A stretch of DNA of 64,000 bases from Synechococcus sp. AG-679-C18. Lineage in GTDB: Bacteria > Cyanobacteriota > Cyanobacteriia > PCC-6307 > Cyanobiaceae. Where the stretch lies: contig QCUL01000002.1 of NCBI GenBank assembly GCA_003210755.1, positions 113,103 through 177,102 on the forward strand, in the 5' to 3' direction. Shown here one piece after another: positions 48,220-57,662 of the stretch (the first letter of the stretch is position 1; the number at the start of each line of letters is the position of its first letter). The translations under genes and the position numbers were made by a program. The notes under the pieces were generated by a model, which made no database searches, had not been told where the DNA came from, and worked only from the letters and a program-made list of their open reading frames with translations.

Positions 48220-49677
48220 ATGCGTAATTTCAGCTTTATGGACAATTTGTCTTCGCAAGAGCTTGTGAGTCAACCTTATAAATATGGATTTGTAACAGAT
48301 ATTGAGGAAGATAAAATTGCTAAAGGTGTCAATGAAGACGTCGTACGATGGATCTCAGCAAAAAGGGAAGAACCTCAGTATCTCCTTGATTTCCGTTTAC
48401 GTGCTTATAAGCATTGGCTTTCGATGGCTGAGCCTGATTGGCCTAAATTGGGCTATCCACCTATAGATTATCAGGATATTATCTATTATGCAGCACCCAA
48501 GAAGATGGAGAAAAAAACAAGCTTAGATCAGGTTGATCCTGAACTATTAGATACTTTTAATAGGCTTGGTATTTCCTTGAACGAGCAGAAGCGTTTGAGC
48601 AATGTTGCCGTCGACGCTGTCTTTGATAGTGTTTCTATCGCCACCACTTATAAAGAGAAGCTCGCTGAGGATGGAATAATATTTTGTCCACTCAATGAAG
48701 CTATTAAAGAACATCCAGAACTTGTAGAGAAATATTTAGGTACTGTTGTGACAAGCAATGATAATTTCTTTGCGGCTCTAAATGCGGCTGTTTTTAGCGA
48801 TGGGTCGTTTGTTTTTATCCCAAAGGGAGTTAAATGTCCTATGGATTTATCTTCTTATTTTCGGATTAATTCAGGAGATGCTGGACAGTTTGAGCGCACA
48901 TTAATCGTTGCAGAAGAGGGTGCTTCAGTCAGTTATCTTGAGGGTTGTACTGCGCCTATGTTTGACACTAATCAACTTCATGCTGCTGTCGTTGAGTTGG
49001 TGGCTCTGGATGATGCGTCAATTAAATATTCGACAGTTCAAAATTGGTATCCTGGTGACGAAAATGGTGTGGGTGGTATCTATAACTTTGTAACCAAACG
49101 TGGACACTGTCGCGGAGCGAGAAGTCATATCAGTTGGACACAGGTTGAAACTGGTTCAGCTATCACCTGGAAATATCCAAGTTGTGTGCTTATGGGTCCA
49201 GATTCTGTTGGTGAATTCTATTCCGTTGCCTTAACTAATCATTTCCAACAGGCTGATACGGGAACAAAAATGATTCACCTAGGACCTCGAACTCGCTCAA
49301 CAATTGTTAGTAAAGGCATTAGCGCTGGTCGCTCTAGCAATAGTTACCGTGGCCTTGTCAATATTGGTCGATCTGCTGAAGGTGCTCGTAACTACAGTCA
49401 ATGTGATTCAATGTTGATTGGTGACTCTGCAGCTGCTAATACGTATCCCTATATCCATTGTCAACAACCCCAAGCGGCTGTTGAGCATGAAGCTAGTACA
49501 TGCCGTATTTCAGAAGATCAACTATTTTATTTGCAAAGCAGAGGAATCGCTTTTGAAGAAGCTGTGTCCATGATGGTGAGTGGATTTTGTCAAGATGTTT
49601 ATAGCCAACTTCCTTTGGAATTTGCTGCTGAGGCAGATCGTCTTTTGGCTTTGAGGCTTGAAAATTCAATAGGCTGA
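48220..49677 (+). CDS. sufB: Fe-S cluster scaffold subunit SufB
   Basis: A scaffold of the SUF system; with SufC and SufD it builds [4Fe-4S] clusters. The 485 residues show [41 protein letters not shown] and the C-terminal [12 protein letters not shown]. The sulfur-accepting Cys (in [10 protein letters not shown]) and the Glu in VEHEAS, which I align from memory with E. coli Cys405 and Glu432, are present. ATG at 48220, preceded by AGAAGG. Base composition is A/T-rich against the core genes. Confidence 0.95.
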   Translation: MRNFSFMDNLSSQELVSQPYKYGFVTDIEEDKIAKGVNEDVVRWISAKREEPQYLLDFRLRAYKHWLSMAEPDWPKLGYPPIDYQDIIYYAAPKKMEKKTSLDQVDPELLDTFNRLGISLNEQKRLSNVAVDAVFDSVSIATTYKEKLAEDGIIFCPLNEAIKEHPELVEKYLGTVVTSNDNFFAALNAAVFSDGSFVFIPKGVKCPMDLSSYFRINSGDAGQFERTLIVAEEGASVSYLEGCTAPMFDTNQLHAAVVELVALDDASIKYSTVQNWYPGDENGVGGIYNFVTKRGHCRGARSHISWTQVETGSAITWKYPSCVLMGPDSVGEFYSVALTNHFQQADTGTKMIHLGPRTRSTIVSKGISAGRSSNSYRGLVNIGRSAEGARNYSQCDSMLIGDSAAANTYPYIHCQQPQAAVEHEASTCRISEDQLFYLQSRGIAFEEAVSMMVSGFCQDVYSQLPLEFAAEADRLLALRLENSIG

Positions 49678-49725
49678 GGATTTCTGACAATTTAGTTTTC
49701 TTTATTTCACTAATTTCTTTTTTAC

Positions 49726-50514
49726 ATGATCAATCCTGATTCAGAACTACTTCTTGATATTAAAGATCTGCATGCTTCTGTAGAAGGTAAGCAGATCCTT
49801 CGAGGGGTTAATCTTCAGTTAAGAGCGGGTGAAATACATGCTCTTATGGGTCGTAATGGTAGCGGAAAAAGTACCCTTTCTAAAGTTTTGGCAGGACATC
49901 CTGCTTACCAAATCACAGGAGGGTCAGTCACCTATCGTGGCCAAAATCTACTGGATTTAGAACCAGAGAAGAGAGCAAGAATAGGAGTCTTTCTAAGTTT
50001 TCAATACCCGATTGAAATTCCTGGTGTCAGTAATTTTGAATTCCTTCGTGTTTCTTCTAATGCAAGGCGTGTAGAAATGAATGAATCTGAGCTAGATCAC
50101 TTTGAATTTGATGATCTTGTGAGGGCACGTCTCGAAGTCGTAAAAATGGATCCTGCTTTCCTCGAACGAAGTATTAACGAGGGATTCTCGGGAGGGGAGA
50201 AAAAGCGGAATGAAATTTTGCAAATGGCACTACTTGAACCAGTTGTGTCCATTCTTGATGAGACAGACTCAGGACTTGACATCGATGCTCTTCGTATTGT
50301 GGCAGGAGGAGTGAATCAACTTGCTGGTCCAACTAATACCATTCTTTTGATTACGCATTATCAACGTCTTTTAGATCAGATCACACCAGACTTTGTACAT
50401 GTTATGGCATCCGGTCGAATTATTCGGACTGGTGGTAGCGAGTTAGCACTTGAACTAGAGAAAACAGGATATGACTGGGTTGATAGTGAACTTGTTACTC
50501 AAGGAGCTGCTTGA
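49726..50514 (+). CDS. sufC: SUF ATPase SufC
   Basis: A 262-residue ABC-type ATPase that powers the SufBCD scaffold. Walker A is GRNGSGKST (residues 42-50), the signature is [10 protein letters not shown], typical of SufC, and Walker B ends [15 protein letters not shown], with the switch His in [10 protein letters not shown]. It is 48 nt after sufB and 2 nt before sufD. Confidence 0.96.
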   Translation: MINPDSELLLDIKDLHASVEGKQILRGVNLQLRAGEIHALMGRNGSGKSTLSKVLAGHPAYQITGGSVTYRGQNLLDLEPEKRARIGVFLSFQYPIEIPGVSNFEFLRVSSNARRVEMNESELDHFEFDDLVRARLEVVKMDPAFLERSINEGFSGGEKKRNEILQMALLEPVVSILDETDSGLDIDALRIVAGGVNQLAGPTNTILLITHYQRLLDQITPDFVHVMASGRIIRTGGSELALELEKTGYDWVDSELVTQGAA

Positions 50515-50516
50515 TC

Positions 50517-51758
50517 ATGACTAATTCACTTATGAATGGAGTGTCTGATTGGTTAATGTCTCTACCGTCACCATCTGGGCTATTAGAGAAGGTTCAGCGT
50601 GATGGTAGAAGTTCTTTGTCACAATTAGAGCTACCCAATCGAAAACAGGAATCTTGGCGCTTTTCTGCGGTCGATCGATTGGAGTCAATCTTTAGTCGTC
50701 CCTTGCAGGGGTCTAGGTCCCATGGAATCGATCAGTCGATACCAGCTGCACCTAGTAATGGGCTTCGGTTGCATCTCGACACTGATCAAAATCAACTTAG
50801 GAGTCTTACTTTGCCAGCAGGCCTGAGTTGGCTTACAGAGGCTGAAATTAATACGTACTTGGGAAGTTCGCTTGCGTGTTTTGGTTCTGAATCAGATTGG
50901 TTGGTTGAACTTAATCATGCGGCTACTCAGCATCTTCTGGCATTGCGAATCTCTGGTTCGCCGCCGCCTCTCGAACTCATTATGGGTAACTCCTGTGATG
51001 GACTTTCCGCTACACGTATCCTTTTGATTCTGGAGGAGAAGGCTGAACTTGAAATCCTTCAGATTTGGAGAGGTGAGGCCAACACCTCTCAGAGTCATAT
51101 TCTAGAAGTTCAGCTTGGATCTGATTCCTCATTACATCATGGTGTGTTAGCGCTTGGAACAGGTAACTCCTCATTTTTCGCCCATCTTGCTGTGCAACAA
51201 GAGCCTGGCAGTTTGTATGAACTAACGTCTGCATTGCAGGGTTGGCATCTTGCAAGAATCGAACCTCGGATGATTCAGTCGAAGGGGAAAGCGAAAACAA
51301 TTCTGAATGGTTTGGCGATGAGTGACCATGATCAGGAGATATCAATGAACAGCTTTATGCGATTTGATGGTCCTGATGGGGAATTTGATCAACTTCAGAA
51401 AAATCTAGTTTCTGGTCATTCACATACAGTTTTTAATGGAGCGGTTTCCGTACCTAAGATTGCTCAGAAAACAAATGCCTCTCAGCTGAGTCGAAACTTG
51501 ATGCTGTCACCGCGGGCGCGAATTGATACTAAACCAGAGCTGGAAATTGTTGCTGATGATGTGCGTTGTACTCATGGAGCTACAGTCTCTCAGTTGCAGG
51601 AAGATCAACTTTTTTATCTAAGAAGTAGGGGGATTTCAGAAATTGAAGCTGCAAAGTTATTATTACGAGGGTATTGCAAAGAGATTACAAGTTCATTGCC
51701 TGTCGAGGCCGAACGTTGGCTGCCTTTGGATCACCTGTTGAATCAGCTTCGCTCATGA
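50517..51758 (+). CDS. sufD: SUF scaffold subunit SufD
   Basis: 413 residues, paralogous to SufB. The C-terminal core has the conserved DDVRCTHGATVSQLQEDQLFYLRSRGI (the His is likely the cluster ligand) and the IDTKPELEI segment. I use the ATG at 50517, 2 nt after the sufC stop. In most cyanobacteria sufS (cysteine desulfurase) follows sufD; here it does not, and the next gene is convergent. Confidence 0.95.
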   Translation: MTNSLMNGVSDWLMSLPSPSGLLEKVQRDGRSSLSQLELPNRKQESWRFSAVDRLESIFSRPLQGSRSHGIDQSIPAAPSNGLRLHLDTDQNQLRSLTLPAGLSWLTEAEINTYLGSSLACFGSESDWLVELNHAATQHLLALRISGSPPPLELIMGNSCDGLSATRILLILEEKAELEILQIWRGEANTSQSHILEVQLGSDSSLHHGVLALGTGNSSFFAHLAVQQEPGSLYELTSALQGWHLARIEPRMIQSKGKAKTILNGLAMSDHDQEISMNSFMRFDGPDGEFDQLQKNLVSGHSHTVFNGAVSVPKIAQKTNASQLSRNLMLSPRARIDTKPELEIVADDVRCTHGATVSQLQEDQLFYLRSRGISEIEAAKLLLRGYCKEITSSLPVEAERWLPLDHLLNQLRS

Positions 51759-52167
51759 TCGTCTGACGTTAGTTTTGCTGATCATATGTTTGCTAAATCC
51801 GACTGGTGAATAATATTTAAAATGATCTTATTCTTTCTCTCTTGGTTTTACGAAGCTGAAGAATTCTCAGTCTATTGACTCTTGATTATTCTCTTTGCAG
51901 CAATATAAGTTATTGATGCAATCTTTTGAGGGCATCCAGTCGACGGTTGTACTCAGTCTTTTGCTGTTGAAGGTTTACTCCCTTTCGGCTTTATATCGAT
52001 TTCGGCTTTATATCGATGTGATTCTTTGTGCTAGATATTGATCTTAACTTGTTTTGCAATACTGGCTTTAAAATTTGCGTTAAATCTAATTTTGTTGTTA
52101 TTATGACCTCAGTATCGCGAGAAGAGTGTTTTAAGTTTATTGAGTTTTGCGGCCTTTTAAAGTCTTT
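51759..52167. other. Intergenic region after sufD with tandem repeat
   Basis: About 410 A/T-rich bases between the convergent sufD and transglutaminase genes. It holds a two-copy 17-bp tandem repeat (51983-52016) and no recognised gene or clear terminator. A cysteine desulfurase remnant was looked for on the sufD strand and not seen. Confidence 0.5.
51983..52016. repeat. 17-bp tandem duplication
   Basis: TTTCGGCTTTATATCGA occurs twice without a spacer (51983-51999 and 52000-52016), identical at all positions. It is noncoding and recent enough to be perfect; probably a slippage duplication. Confidence 0.9.
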
Positions 52168-53073
52168 TTAAGCAGCTTGATTGGCTTGAAATTGTGTTTC
52201 CGTGCTCTTGAGATTAAGTTCTTCTATATCTGCCTTGATTGTCCAGTTCAGTTCGCTGCTTGTTTTTGGTGGTCCATTGAAACTGCCTGAAACAGCGGCA
52301 GTTAGTTCTGGCTTTGATGAGCTCGCCAATACGATATATCTTTCACTGATTTCTTTCCCTGAGCTGGGGTCAAAACCACGCCAGCCCGCACCAGGGAGAT
52401 AAACCTCCGTCCATGCATGGAGGTCATAGACAGCGGGAGCTGGATCTATGAGTTGGTAACCGCTGGTGAATCGTGCTGGGAGCCCTACGCTTCTGCAACA
52501 TTCAATCATCAGCATTGCAAGATCTCGGCAAGATCCAACTCTTTCTCTGAGCGTTCGTCCGGCTGGCCAGGCGGGACCTAAATGACGCTCGGTGTATTTG
52601 ACTCGATCTTGAATTGTCTCCATGAGTTGGATTAAAAATGGCAGCACTTGCTGATTTCCTCCCATGAGAGCGTCTTGAGTTAAGGCAATGGCGGAGGGAT
52701 CGTGTTGACCATTAGGTAACCAACCTTCGAGTGAACCGTGAAGATCTCGATTGAGATGGCTGCGTGGGTAGGGTAGGGGAGGATCCAATTTGCTGAAGCA
52801 TTCTTCAAGTGGTGCTGCAGGTAGCGTTTCTACTTTGCTTTGGGCCTCGATGCACAATTGATCAGTTGTGCCTTGAAAACGGATCCGATGAATCTCATCA
52901 CCACTTGCAGCCACAAGCGCATGATGATGAAGTGGATTAGGCGAGACGATTAGTTTGTGTTCTAGGAGTCGTTGATGGCCTTGTCCTCTGGGTTTAAGAC
53001 ACAGGCGGTGTTCGCCCAGGTTGACTGGTTTGTCGTATCGATAAGTCAGTGTGTGAGTCAGCTCAGCGAGCAT
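52168..53073 (-). CDS. Transglutaminase-like cysteine protease-fold protein
   Basis: 301 residues with an N-terminal beta domain (THTLTYRYDKPVNLGEHRLCLKPRG) and a C-terminal transglutaminase core. The triad is visible: Cys182 in GSCRDLAMLMIECCRSVGLPAR, His219 in VYDLHAWTEVYLPG and Asp235 in WRGFDPSSG. It is the third gene of a conserved trio with alpha-E and ATP-grasp proteins, thought from comparative genomics to make or trim a peptide. Its start overlaps the alpha-E gene by 16 nt. Confidence 0.9.
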   Translation of the reverse strand: MLAELTHTLTYRYDKPVNLGEHRLCLKPRGQGHQRLLEHKLIVSPNPLHHHALVAASGDEIHRIRFQGTTDQLCIEAQSKVETLPAAPLEECFSKLDPPLPYPRSHLNRDLHGSLEGWLPNGQHDPSAIALTQDALMGGNQQVLPFLIQLMETIQDRVKYTERHLGPAWPAGRTLRERVGSCRDLAMLMIECCRSVGLPARFTSGYQLIDPAPAVYDLHAWTEVYLPGAGWRGFDPSSGKEISERYIVLASSSKPELTAAVSGSFNGPPKTSSELNWTIKADIEELNLKSTETQFQANQAA

Positions 53074-54056
53074 GAGGGATCAGTGGTAATGGTGGAGAGG
53101 TCTTTTGATGTTGGTTCAGTCGTCATGAAATAGCTCATGTGAATGAGCCCATGAAGCTGATTTAAATCGGTTTGTAGTTGATCAATGGCTTCATGTAATC
53201 CCCTATTTATTAGAGATTCGATGCGAACATAATTCCATTTAGCCACGAGCTGCCCGCGCATGCATTCGAGATCGTCAGGCGATTCGGGAATGGGGCTGTG
53301 GTGTATTCGTTCGAGGGTTTCGTTGATCTGTTGCAGGCAAAACCGTACTGATCTTGGGAAAATCGGATCCAGCAACAGAAAACGAGCCACTGATGTGGGA
53401 GTAATCGCTTGTCGGACGCTCTGTCGGTACATCTGATAGGCACCAGCGGTGCGCAAAAGTGCAATCCATTGCAGTTCATCCAGTACGCCACCCACTGCGC
53501 TTGGCACAGGTAAAAGTAGGAAGTACTTCACATCAAGAATTCGGGAGGTCTTATCAGCCCTCTCGATCAATCGTCCCAGTCGGCTAAACAACCAGGCCTG
53601 GTCCCGGCTGAGGGTGACGTCAGTAATGCCATAGAAAAGTTGACAACCCCGGCGAATGCTACGGAGCTGCTCGTGTTCTGGTTCCTGCCAAAGTGCTTCT
53701 CCCTCCTGGATACTCCAATAGAGATCGTTGATGTGTTCCCACATCTCTGTAGAAATCACATCGCGAATCTGCCTGGCATTTTCACGAGCGTTCTCGATGC
53801 AATTGACGATGCTGTTGGGGTTATTGCGGTCTAGGAGTAGAAATTCCATGACATCTTGCGGTGAGTGAAGCGGATATCTTTGATCGAAGTGTTTGCGATC
53901 CCCACTTGCATCCACCAAGGGCAACCAGGGCTCCGCACTTCCACTGGGATTGTCAAGGGCCATCGCTTCGCTCACCTCTAGAAAGCGAGAAATATTTTCG
54001 GCGCGCTCCACAAAACGATTAATCCAGTAAAGGGAGTCAGCGACTCGGCTCAACAT
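53058..54056 (-). CDS. Alpha-E domain protein
   Basis: 332 residues, all-helical, beginning MLSRVADSLYWINRFVERAENISRFLEV, which is the hallmark of the alpha-E family. Two related halves can be made out: DDVISTEMWEHINDLYWSIQEG-type and LGRLIERADKTSRILDVKYFLL. No catalytic motif is known; it is always linked to circularly permuted ATP-grasp and transglutaminase genes. Overlaps both neighbours (16 nt and 7 nt), so all three are translated as one unit. Confidence 0.9.
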   Translation of the reverse strand: MLSRVADSLYWINRFVERAENISRFLEVSEAMALDNPSGSAEPWLPLVDASGDRKHFDQRYPLHSPQDVMEFLLLDRNNPNSIVNCIENARENARQIRDVISTEMWEHINDLYWSIQEGEALWQEPEHEQLRSIRRGCQLFYGITDVTLSRDQAWLFSRLGRLIERADKTSRILDVKYFLLLPVPSAVGGVLDELQWIALLRTAGAYQMYRQSVRQAITPTSVARFLLLDPIFPRSVRFCLQQINETLERIHHSPIPESPDDLECMRGQLVAKWNYVRIESLINRGLHEAIDQLQTDLNQLHGLIHMSYFMTTEPTSKDLSTITTDPSCSLS

Positions 54057-55522
54057 GGCATCACCTCCTGATGTTCCACCGAAACCTGACTTTCACTGAC
54101 CACCCAGGTGTCTTTGCAACCACCCCCCTGGGAGGAATTCACCACTAAGGATCCACGTCTTAAGGCAACGCGGGTGAGTCCACCTGGACTGACCCAGTTG
54201 CTTTTACCCCGAAGAACATAAGGACGTAGGTCCACATGACATGGATAGAGCTCGCCCTCGCTGAGAGATGGAACGGTGGAGAGCTGCAATGTGGGCTGTG
54301 CAATGAAATTGCGAGGATGAGTCTTAATCTTCTCTGCAAAGGCCTCGATTTCGCTTGATGAGGCGTGGGGGCCGATCAACATTCCGTATCCCCCAGCTTC
54401 AGCAACTGATTTCACAACGAGTGATTCGAGGTGTTCAAGCACGTAAGTAAGATCGCTTGTCTTTGAGCAGAGATAGGTCGGAACATTCTCGATAATTGGT
54501 TCTTGTCCGAGGTAGTAGCGAATCATCTCGGGTACGTAGGCATAAATTAGTTTGTCATCGGCAACTCCCGTGCCAGGAGCATTGGCGATAGCAATGTTGC
54601 CCTTTCTCATCGCCTCCATGAGGCCAGGTACTCCAAGAACTGAATTGTGGCGGAAAACCTTTGGATCAAGAAAGTCATCATCAATTCTCCTGTAGATAAC
54701 ATCGATTGGCTTTAAACCTGCTGTGCTGCGCATATAAATACGCTCATTTTCACAGATCAGATCCCTCCCTTCAACGAGAGTGACACCCATCTGCTGGGCT
54801 AGGTAGCTGTGCTCGAAATAGGCGCTGTTGAATATCCCCGGCGTAAGAAGGGCGACACGTGGAGCATCACTCCAGGAGGCAAGATCCTGAAGTGTTCGTA
54901 ATAAGTGAGATGGATAATCATCGATTGCTTGGATGTGTCGACCCTCAAAAAGACTCGGGAACAGTCGTTTCATTACTCGACGGTTCTCGAGAAAGTAAGC
55001 CACTCCTGAGGGGCATCTCAGGTTGTCTTCCAGGACGCGCCAATTGCCATCGCCATCTCGGATTAGGTCAAGCCCAGAGATGTGACACCATCGATCTAGT
55101 GGTAGTTGAAGACCTTGCATCTCTGGCCGCCATCCCTTTGAACTTTCTACGTCTTCTCTAGGAATTACCCCATCATTGAGAATTCGTTGTGGTCCATAAA
55201 CATCTGCCAAAAAAAGATCAATTGCGTCAAGCCGCTGTAGTAAACCTTCTTCCAAGTTGGCCCACTCACGTCTATGAATCAACCGCGGCAAGGGATCAAA
55301 GGGCAAGATCCTTTCGCCATCATGTAGTCCTGAACCGTTCATTCGGAACGTTGCCCCTAGACGGCGTAGCAGATTACTGGCGGATGCATGGTTGCGGTTG
55401 AGCTCATCTAGACCGATTTGCCCAAGAGAATTGAGCAGTGGTTCTAAATCAGAACGAGGTGCAGATTGTTTCTTGCAGAAATACTCGTCATATCCCTGTG
55501 ATGGTCGATATTCCTTAAACAT
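54050..55522 (-). CDS. Circularly permuted type 2 ATP-grasp ligase
   Basis: 490 residues. The N-terminal PRLIHRREWANLEEGLLQRLDAIDLFLADVYGPQRIL, followed by ISGLDLIRDGDGNWRVLEDNLRCPSGVAYFLENR and the C-terminal VVKSVAEAGGYGMLIGPHA, match the permuted ATP-grasp family. The enzymes are presumed to form amide or peptide bonds using ATP, on an unknown substrate. It heads the three-gene operon. The upstream 600-bp region also serves the divergent binding-protein operon. Confidence 0.92.
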   Translation of the reverse strand: MFKEYRPSQGYDEYFCKKQSAPRSDLEPLLNSLGQIGLDELNRNHASASNLLRRLGATFRMNGSGLHDGERILPFDPLPRLIHRREWANLEEGLLQRLDAIDLFLADVYGPQRILNDGVIPREDVESSKGWRPEMQGLQLPLDRWCHISGLDLIRDGDGNWRVLEDNLRCPSGVAYFLENRRVMKRLFPSLFEGRHIQAIDDYPSHLLRTLQDLASWSDAPRVALLTPGIFNSAYFEHSYLAQQMGVTLVEGRDLICENERIYMRSTAGLKPIDVIYRRIDDDFLDPKVFRHNSVLGVPGLMEAMRKGNIAIANAPGTGVADDKLIYAYVPEMIRYYLGQEPIIENVPTYLCSKTSDLTYVLEHLESLVVKSVAEAGGYGMLIGPHASSSEIEAFAEKIKTHPRNFIAQPTLQLSTVPSLSEGELYPCHVDLRPYVLRGKSNWVSPGGLTRVALRRGSLVVNSSQGGGCKDTWVVSESQVSVEHQEVMPC

Positions 55523-55942
55523 TAATTAAACACCGTCATGCCATGTATATAAATGCTTAGTGAGCTTGGAAATTCGTATTGCTTGATACTAGATTCAAGA
55601 ATATTTGTTTGTTTGTGGCTTTGATTCGATTTCTGCAAGAGGAGTGGCAAATATTTTTCGTTACAACTGATACATTTAGAATCTGTAACTGTGTTTATTT
55701 GACAATAAGATATTGCTTTAAAAGTGATTATTAATGCTAAACATGATCTACGAAATGCTTCAAGTCATGCATTGGTAAAACTCTTTGGAAGATCGGGATT
55801 CAGTGTGAATCGATAGCGATGTATTTGTTAATGCACCGCTATATTGTTGTTGGCAGTTCATGAATGGATGATCTATGAATGTCTATACTATTACGATTAG
55901 GAGAAAGGCATAGTGCCTAAACGTAAATACTCTTCTCGATAT

Positions 55943-55957
55943 GTACTTAGCAAGTAC
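55943..55957. promoter_or_regulatory. Perfect dyad with T-N11-A pattern, possible LysR operator
   Basis: GTACTT-AGC-AAGTAC is a perfect 6-3-6 inverted repeat and contains T-N11-A, the LysR-type operator pattern. It lies 165 bp upstream of the binding-protein gene, upstream of the NtcA box, where an activator could sit. A second dyad TACTGT-N11-ACAGTA (55955-55977) overlaps its right half. Assignment to the LysR fusion protein is inference. Confidence 0.5.
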
Positions 55958-56041
55958 TGTAAATAGATCTAACAGTAGGCTATTGGTATTTTTAATGAGC
56001 AACTCTTCTATTGTGCTAAGCAATACCCTTTAGAATATTTT

Positions 56042-56055
56042 GTAGCAAGCATTAC
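56042..56055 (+). promoter_or_regulatory. Perfect NtcA box upstream of the binding-protein operon
   Basis: GTA-GCAAGCAT-TAC matches the NtcA consensus GTAN8TAC at all six positions. Twenty-two nt after it stands TATTAA, a plausible -10 (TAN3T is met except the last T). This is the class II NtcA-activated promoter geometry. Transcription would start near 56089, about 34 nt before the ATG. Confidence 0.65.
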
Positions 56056-56081
56056 ATCGCGGTACATCGTTAGAAACTATT

Positions 56082-56097
56082 AATTGGGGAGCCAATT
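56082..56097 (+). repeat. Short hairpin in the leader of the binding-protein gene
   Basis: AATTGG-GGAG-CCAATT is a perfect 6-bp stem with a GGAG loop, ending 25 nt before the ATG. The loop carries a GGAG that resembles a ribosome binding site but is distant from the start codon. An imperfect direct repeat (CCAATTTTAATT at 56092 and TCAACTTTAATT at 56111) overlaps it. Confidence 0.5.
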
Positions 56098-56122
56098 TTA
56101 ATTTGGAAAGTCAACTTTAATT

Positions 56123-57610
56123 ATGAACAACCTTTCTAGACCATTCAAGAAAACAATTGTCAGTCGTCTTGGAGTTATTTTAAGTACCGGTCTAGTCGGA
56201 ACTTCTCTATTGGCTTGTGCTGGTAATGATTCTGCATCAACTTCTGGAGGAGAAGATGCGTCTATGTGTGCCAACATACATATTGGTACACAGGATCAAG
56301 TTATTAATACGGCAGTAGGAGGCGCGGCTGTTCGTGAACTGAAGGTTTTCGAAGAAAATTTACCTAAGGATGGAAAATATAAAGATCTAGATTACAAAGT
56401 TGAATGGTCGAGCTATACATCTGGACCACCTATTACTAATAAAATGATGGCAGGTCAGATTCAGATTGGCCTGATGGGTGATTTCCCTGCGGTCATTAAT
56501 TTGATTAAGGGCAGAGAAGGTTCAGGTGATACAAAAACAGTTTTTATTGGCACTTTGGCTTATAGCCCCAATGGAGCTGGCAATGCTGTGGTTGTGCCTA
56601 TTGATAGTGACGCTACGAGTTTGGCTGATTTGAAGGGTGGAACTGTTTCTGTACCTTTTGGTTCTGCAGCACATGGCATGGTTTTGAAGGCTTTGAAAGA
56701 TGAAGGAATTGATACTGAGAAAGATTTAACACTCATAAGCCAGGCGCCTGCTGTTGGGGGTTCAAGTCTCCAGAAGAACCAAATTGAAGCGCATGCAGAC
56801 TTTGTTCCTTTCGGCGAACTCTTCCCTTATCGAGGTTTTGCTAAAAAGATTTTTGATGGAGCTCAGACCGGTGTGCCAACACTACATGGCATTACGGTTC
56901 GTGAGGATTTCGCCAAGGCTTGCCCTGAAGTTGTCACTGCTTTCATGGAATCGGTTCTTGTAGCTAATAATAAATTCTTTGATAGTCCAGAAGTAATTTC
57001 TGCACAGATTGAGGAATGGTCTGGTATAGACAAAGAAGTTGTCTATATGTTCTTAGGTCCATCCGGACTGCAATATCTTTCACCAGAGATTGAGGAGGTT
57101 CAGCTCCAAGCTCTCGAAAACAGTATTGCAACGCTGAAGAGCCTTGGAAAAATTGAGAACGAAAATATTCAACCTTCTGACGTTCGTGGATGGATTGACA
57201 ATACGTACTTAGAAAATGCGGCAGCAAAGCTCAATACTACTGTTGCTGAGCAAATTGAAAAAGGTAAGGCTTATCAGATCTCAGGGACGGATGCGTTTGA
57301 TAATAGTCAAATAACTAATCCGAAGAATGCCGGACAAATCTGGATTGAAGGAGAAGATAAGGTTCAAAACTACTCCAGCCCTGTGAGCATGGTGAAGGCT
57401 CTTAAGGAGTTTGAGAAAAATGGTAAGACACCGAGCGTTGTCTTCGTTCACGATATGAATAAAGGTTGGAAGTTATTTGCCAATACGGCATTCTTTGTGG
57501 ATAACAATGGAACTGTGACTGCTTTCCTTCTGAAGGATGATGCTGATGCTTATGCTCAGAAGTCGGGAGGTAAGGTCATTGACTTTACTCAACTGCAGAC
57601 TTTTGGATAA
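56123..57610 (+). CDS. SsuA/TauA/NrtA-type binding lipoprotein with NosL-like C-terminal domain
   Basis: 495 residues. A lipoprotein signal ends at Cys32 (GTSLLACAG). Residues about 52-390 are a type 2 periplasmic binding protein of the nitrate/sulfonate/taurine family: NIHIGTQDQVINTAVGGAAV, QIQIGLMGDFPAV, LADLKGGTVSVPFGSAAHG and VVTAFMESVLVANNKFF. Residues about 399-495 form an extra domain (NPKNAGQIWIEGEDKVQNYS ... DADAYAQKSGGKVIDFTQL) that resembles NosL, a copper chaperone of nitrous oxide reductase, but with no Cys. No ribosome binding site is obvious. Substrate unknown. Confidence 0.85.
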   Translation: MNNLSRPFKKTIVSRLGVILSTGLVGTSLLACAGNDSASTSGGEDASMCANIHIGTQDQVINTAVGGAAVRELKVFEENLPKDGKYKDLDYKVEWSSYTSGPPITNKMMAGQIQIGLMGDFPAVINLIKGREGSGDTKTVFIGTLAYSPNGAGNAVVVPIDSDATSLADLKGGTVSVPFGSAAHGMVLKALKDEGIDTEKDLTLISQAPAVGGSSLQKNQIEAHADFVPFGELFPYRGFAKKIFDGAQTGVPTLHGITVREDFAKACPEVVTAFMESVLVANNKFFDSPEVISAQIEEWSGIDKEVVYMFLGPSGLQYLSPEIEEVQLQALENSIATLKSLGKIENENIQPSDVRGWIDNTYLENAAAKLNTTVAEQIEKGKAYQISGTDAFDNSQITNPKNAGQIWIEGEDKVQNYSSPVSMVKALKEFEKNGKTPSVVFVHDMNKGWKLFANTAFFVDNNGTVTAFLLKDDADAYAQKSGGKVIDFTQLQTFG

Positions 57611-57662
57611 TCATAGGCAATTCTTTTATCGCATCAATAGCAAATTCTAATTCCTAGGTCTC

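Larger units (their letters stand above)
55523..56122. promoter_or_regulatory. 600-bp divergent regulatory region with several dyads
   Basis: Noncoding and A/T-rich, between the divergent ATP-grasp operon and the binding-protein operon. From left to right it holds an inverted repeat GATAGCG...CGCTATA (about 55812-55843), a perfect dyad (55943-55957), an overlapping dyad (55955-55977), a perfect NtcA box (56042-56055) and a leader hairpin (56082-56097). No ORF of note is seen. Each site is listed separately. Confidence 0.6.

Noticed and set aside
55943..55957. GTACTTAGCAAGTAC as an NtcA box
   Set aside because: The spacing between GTA and TAC is 9, not 8; kept as a possible LysR operator instead.
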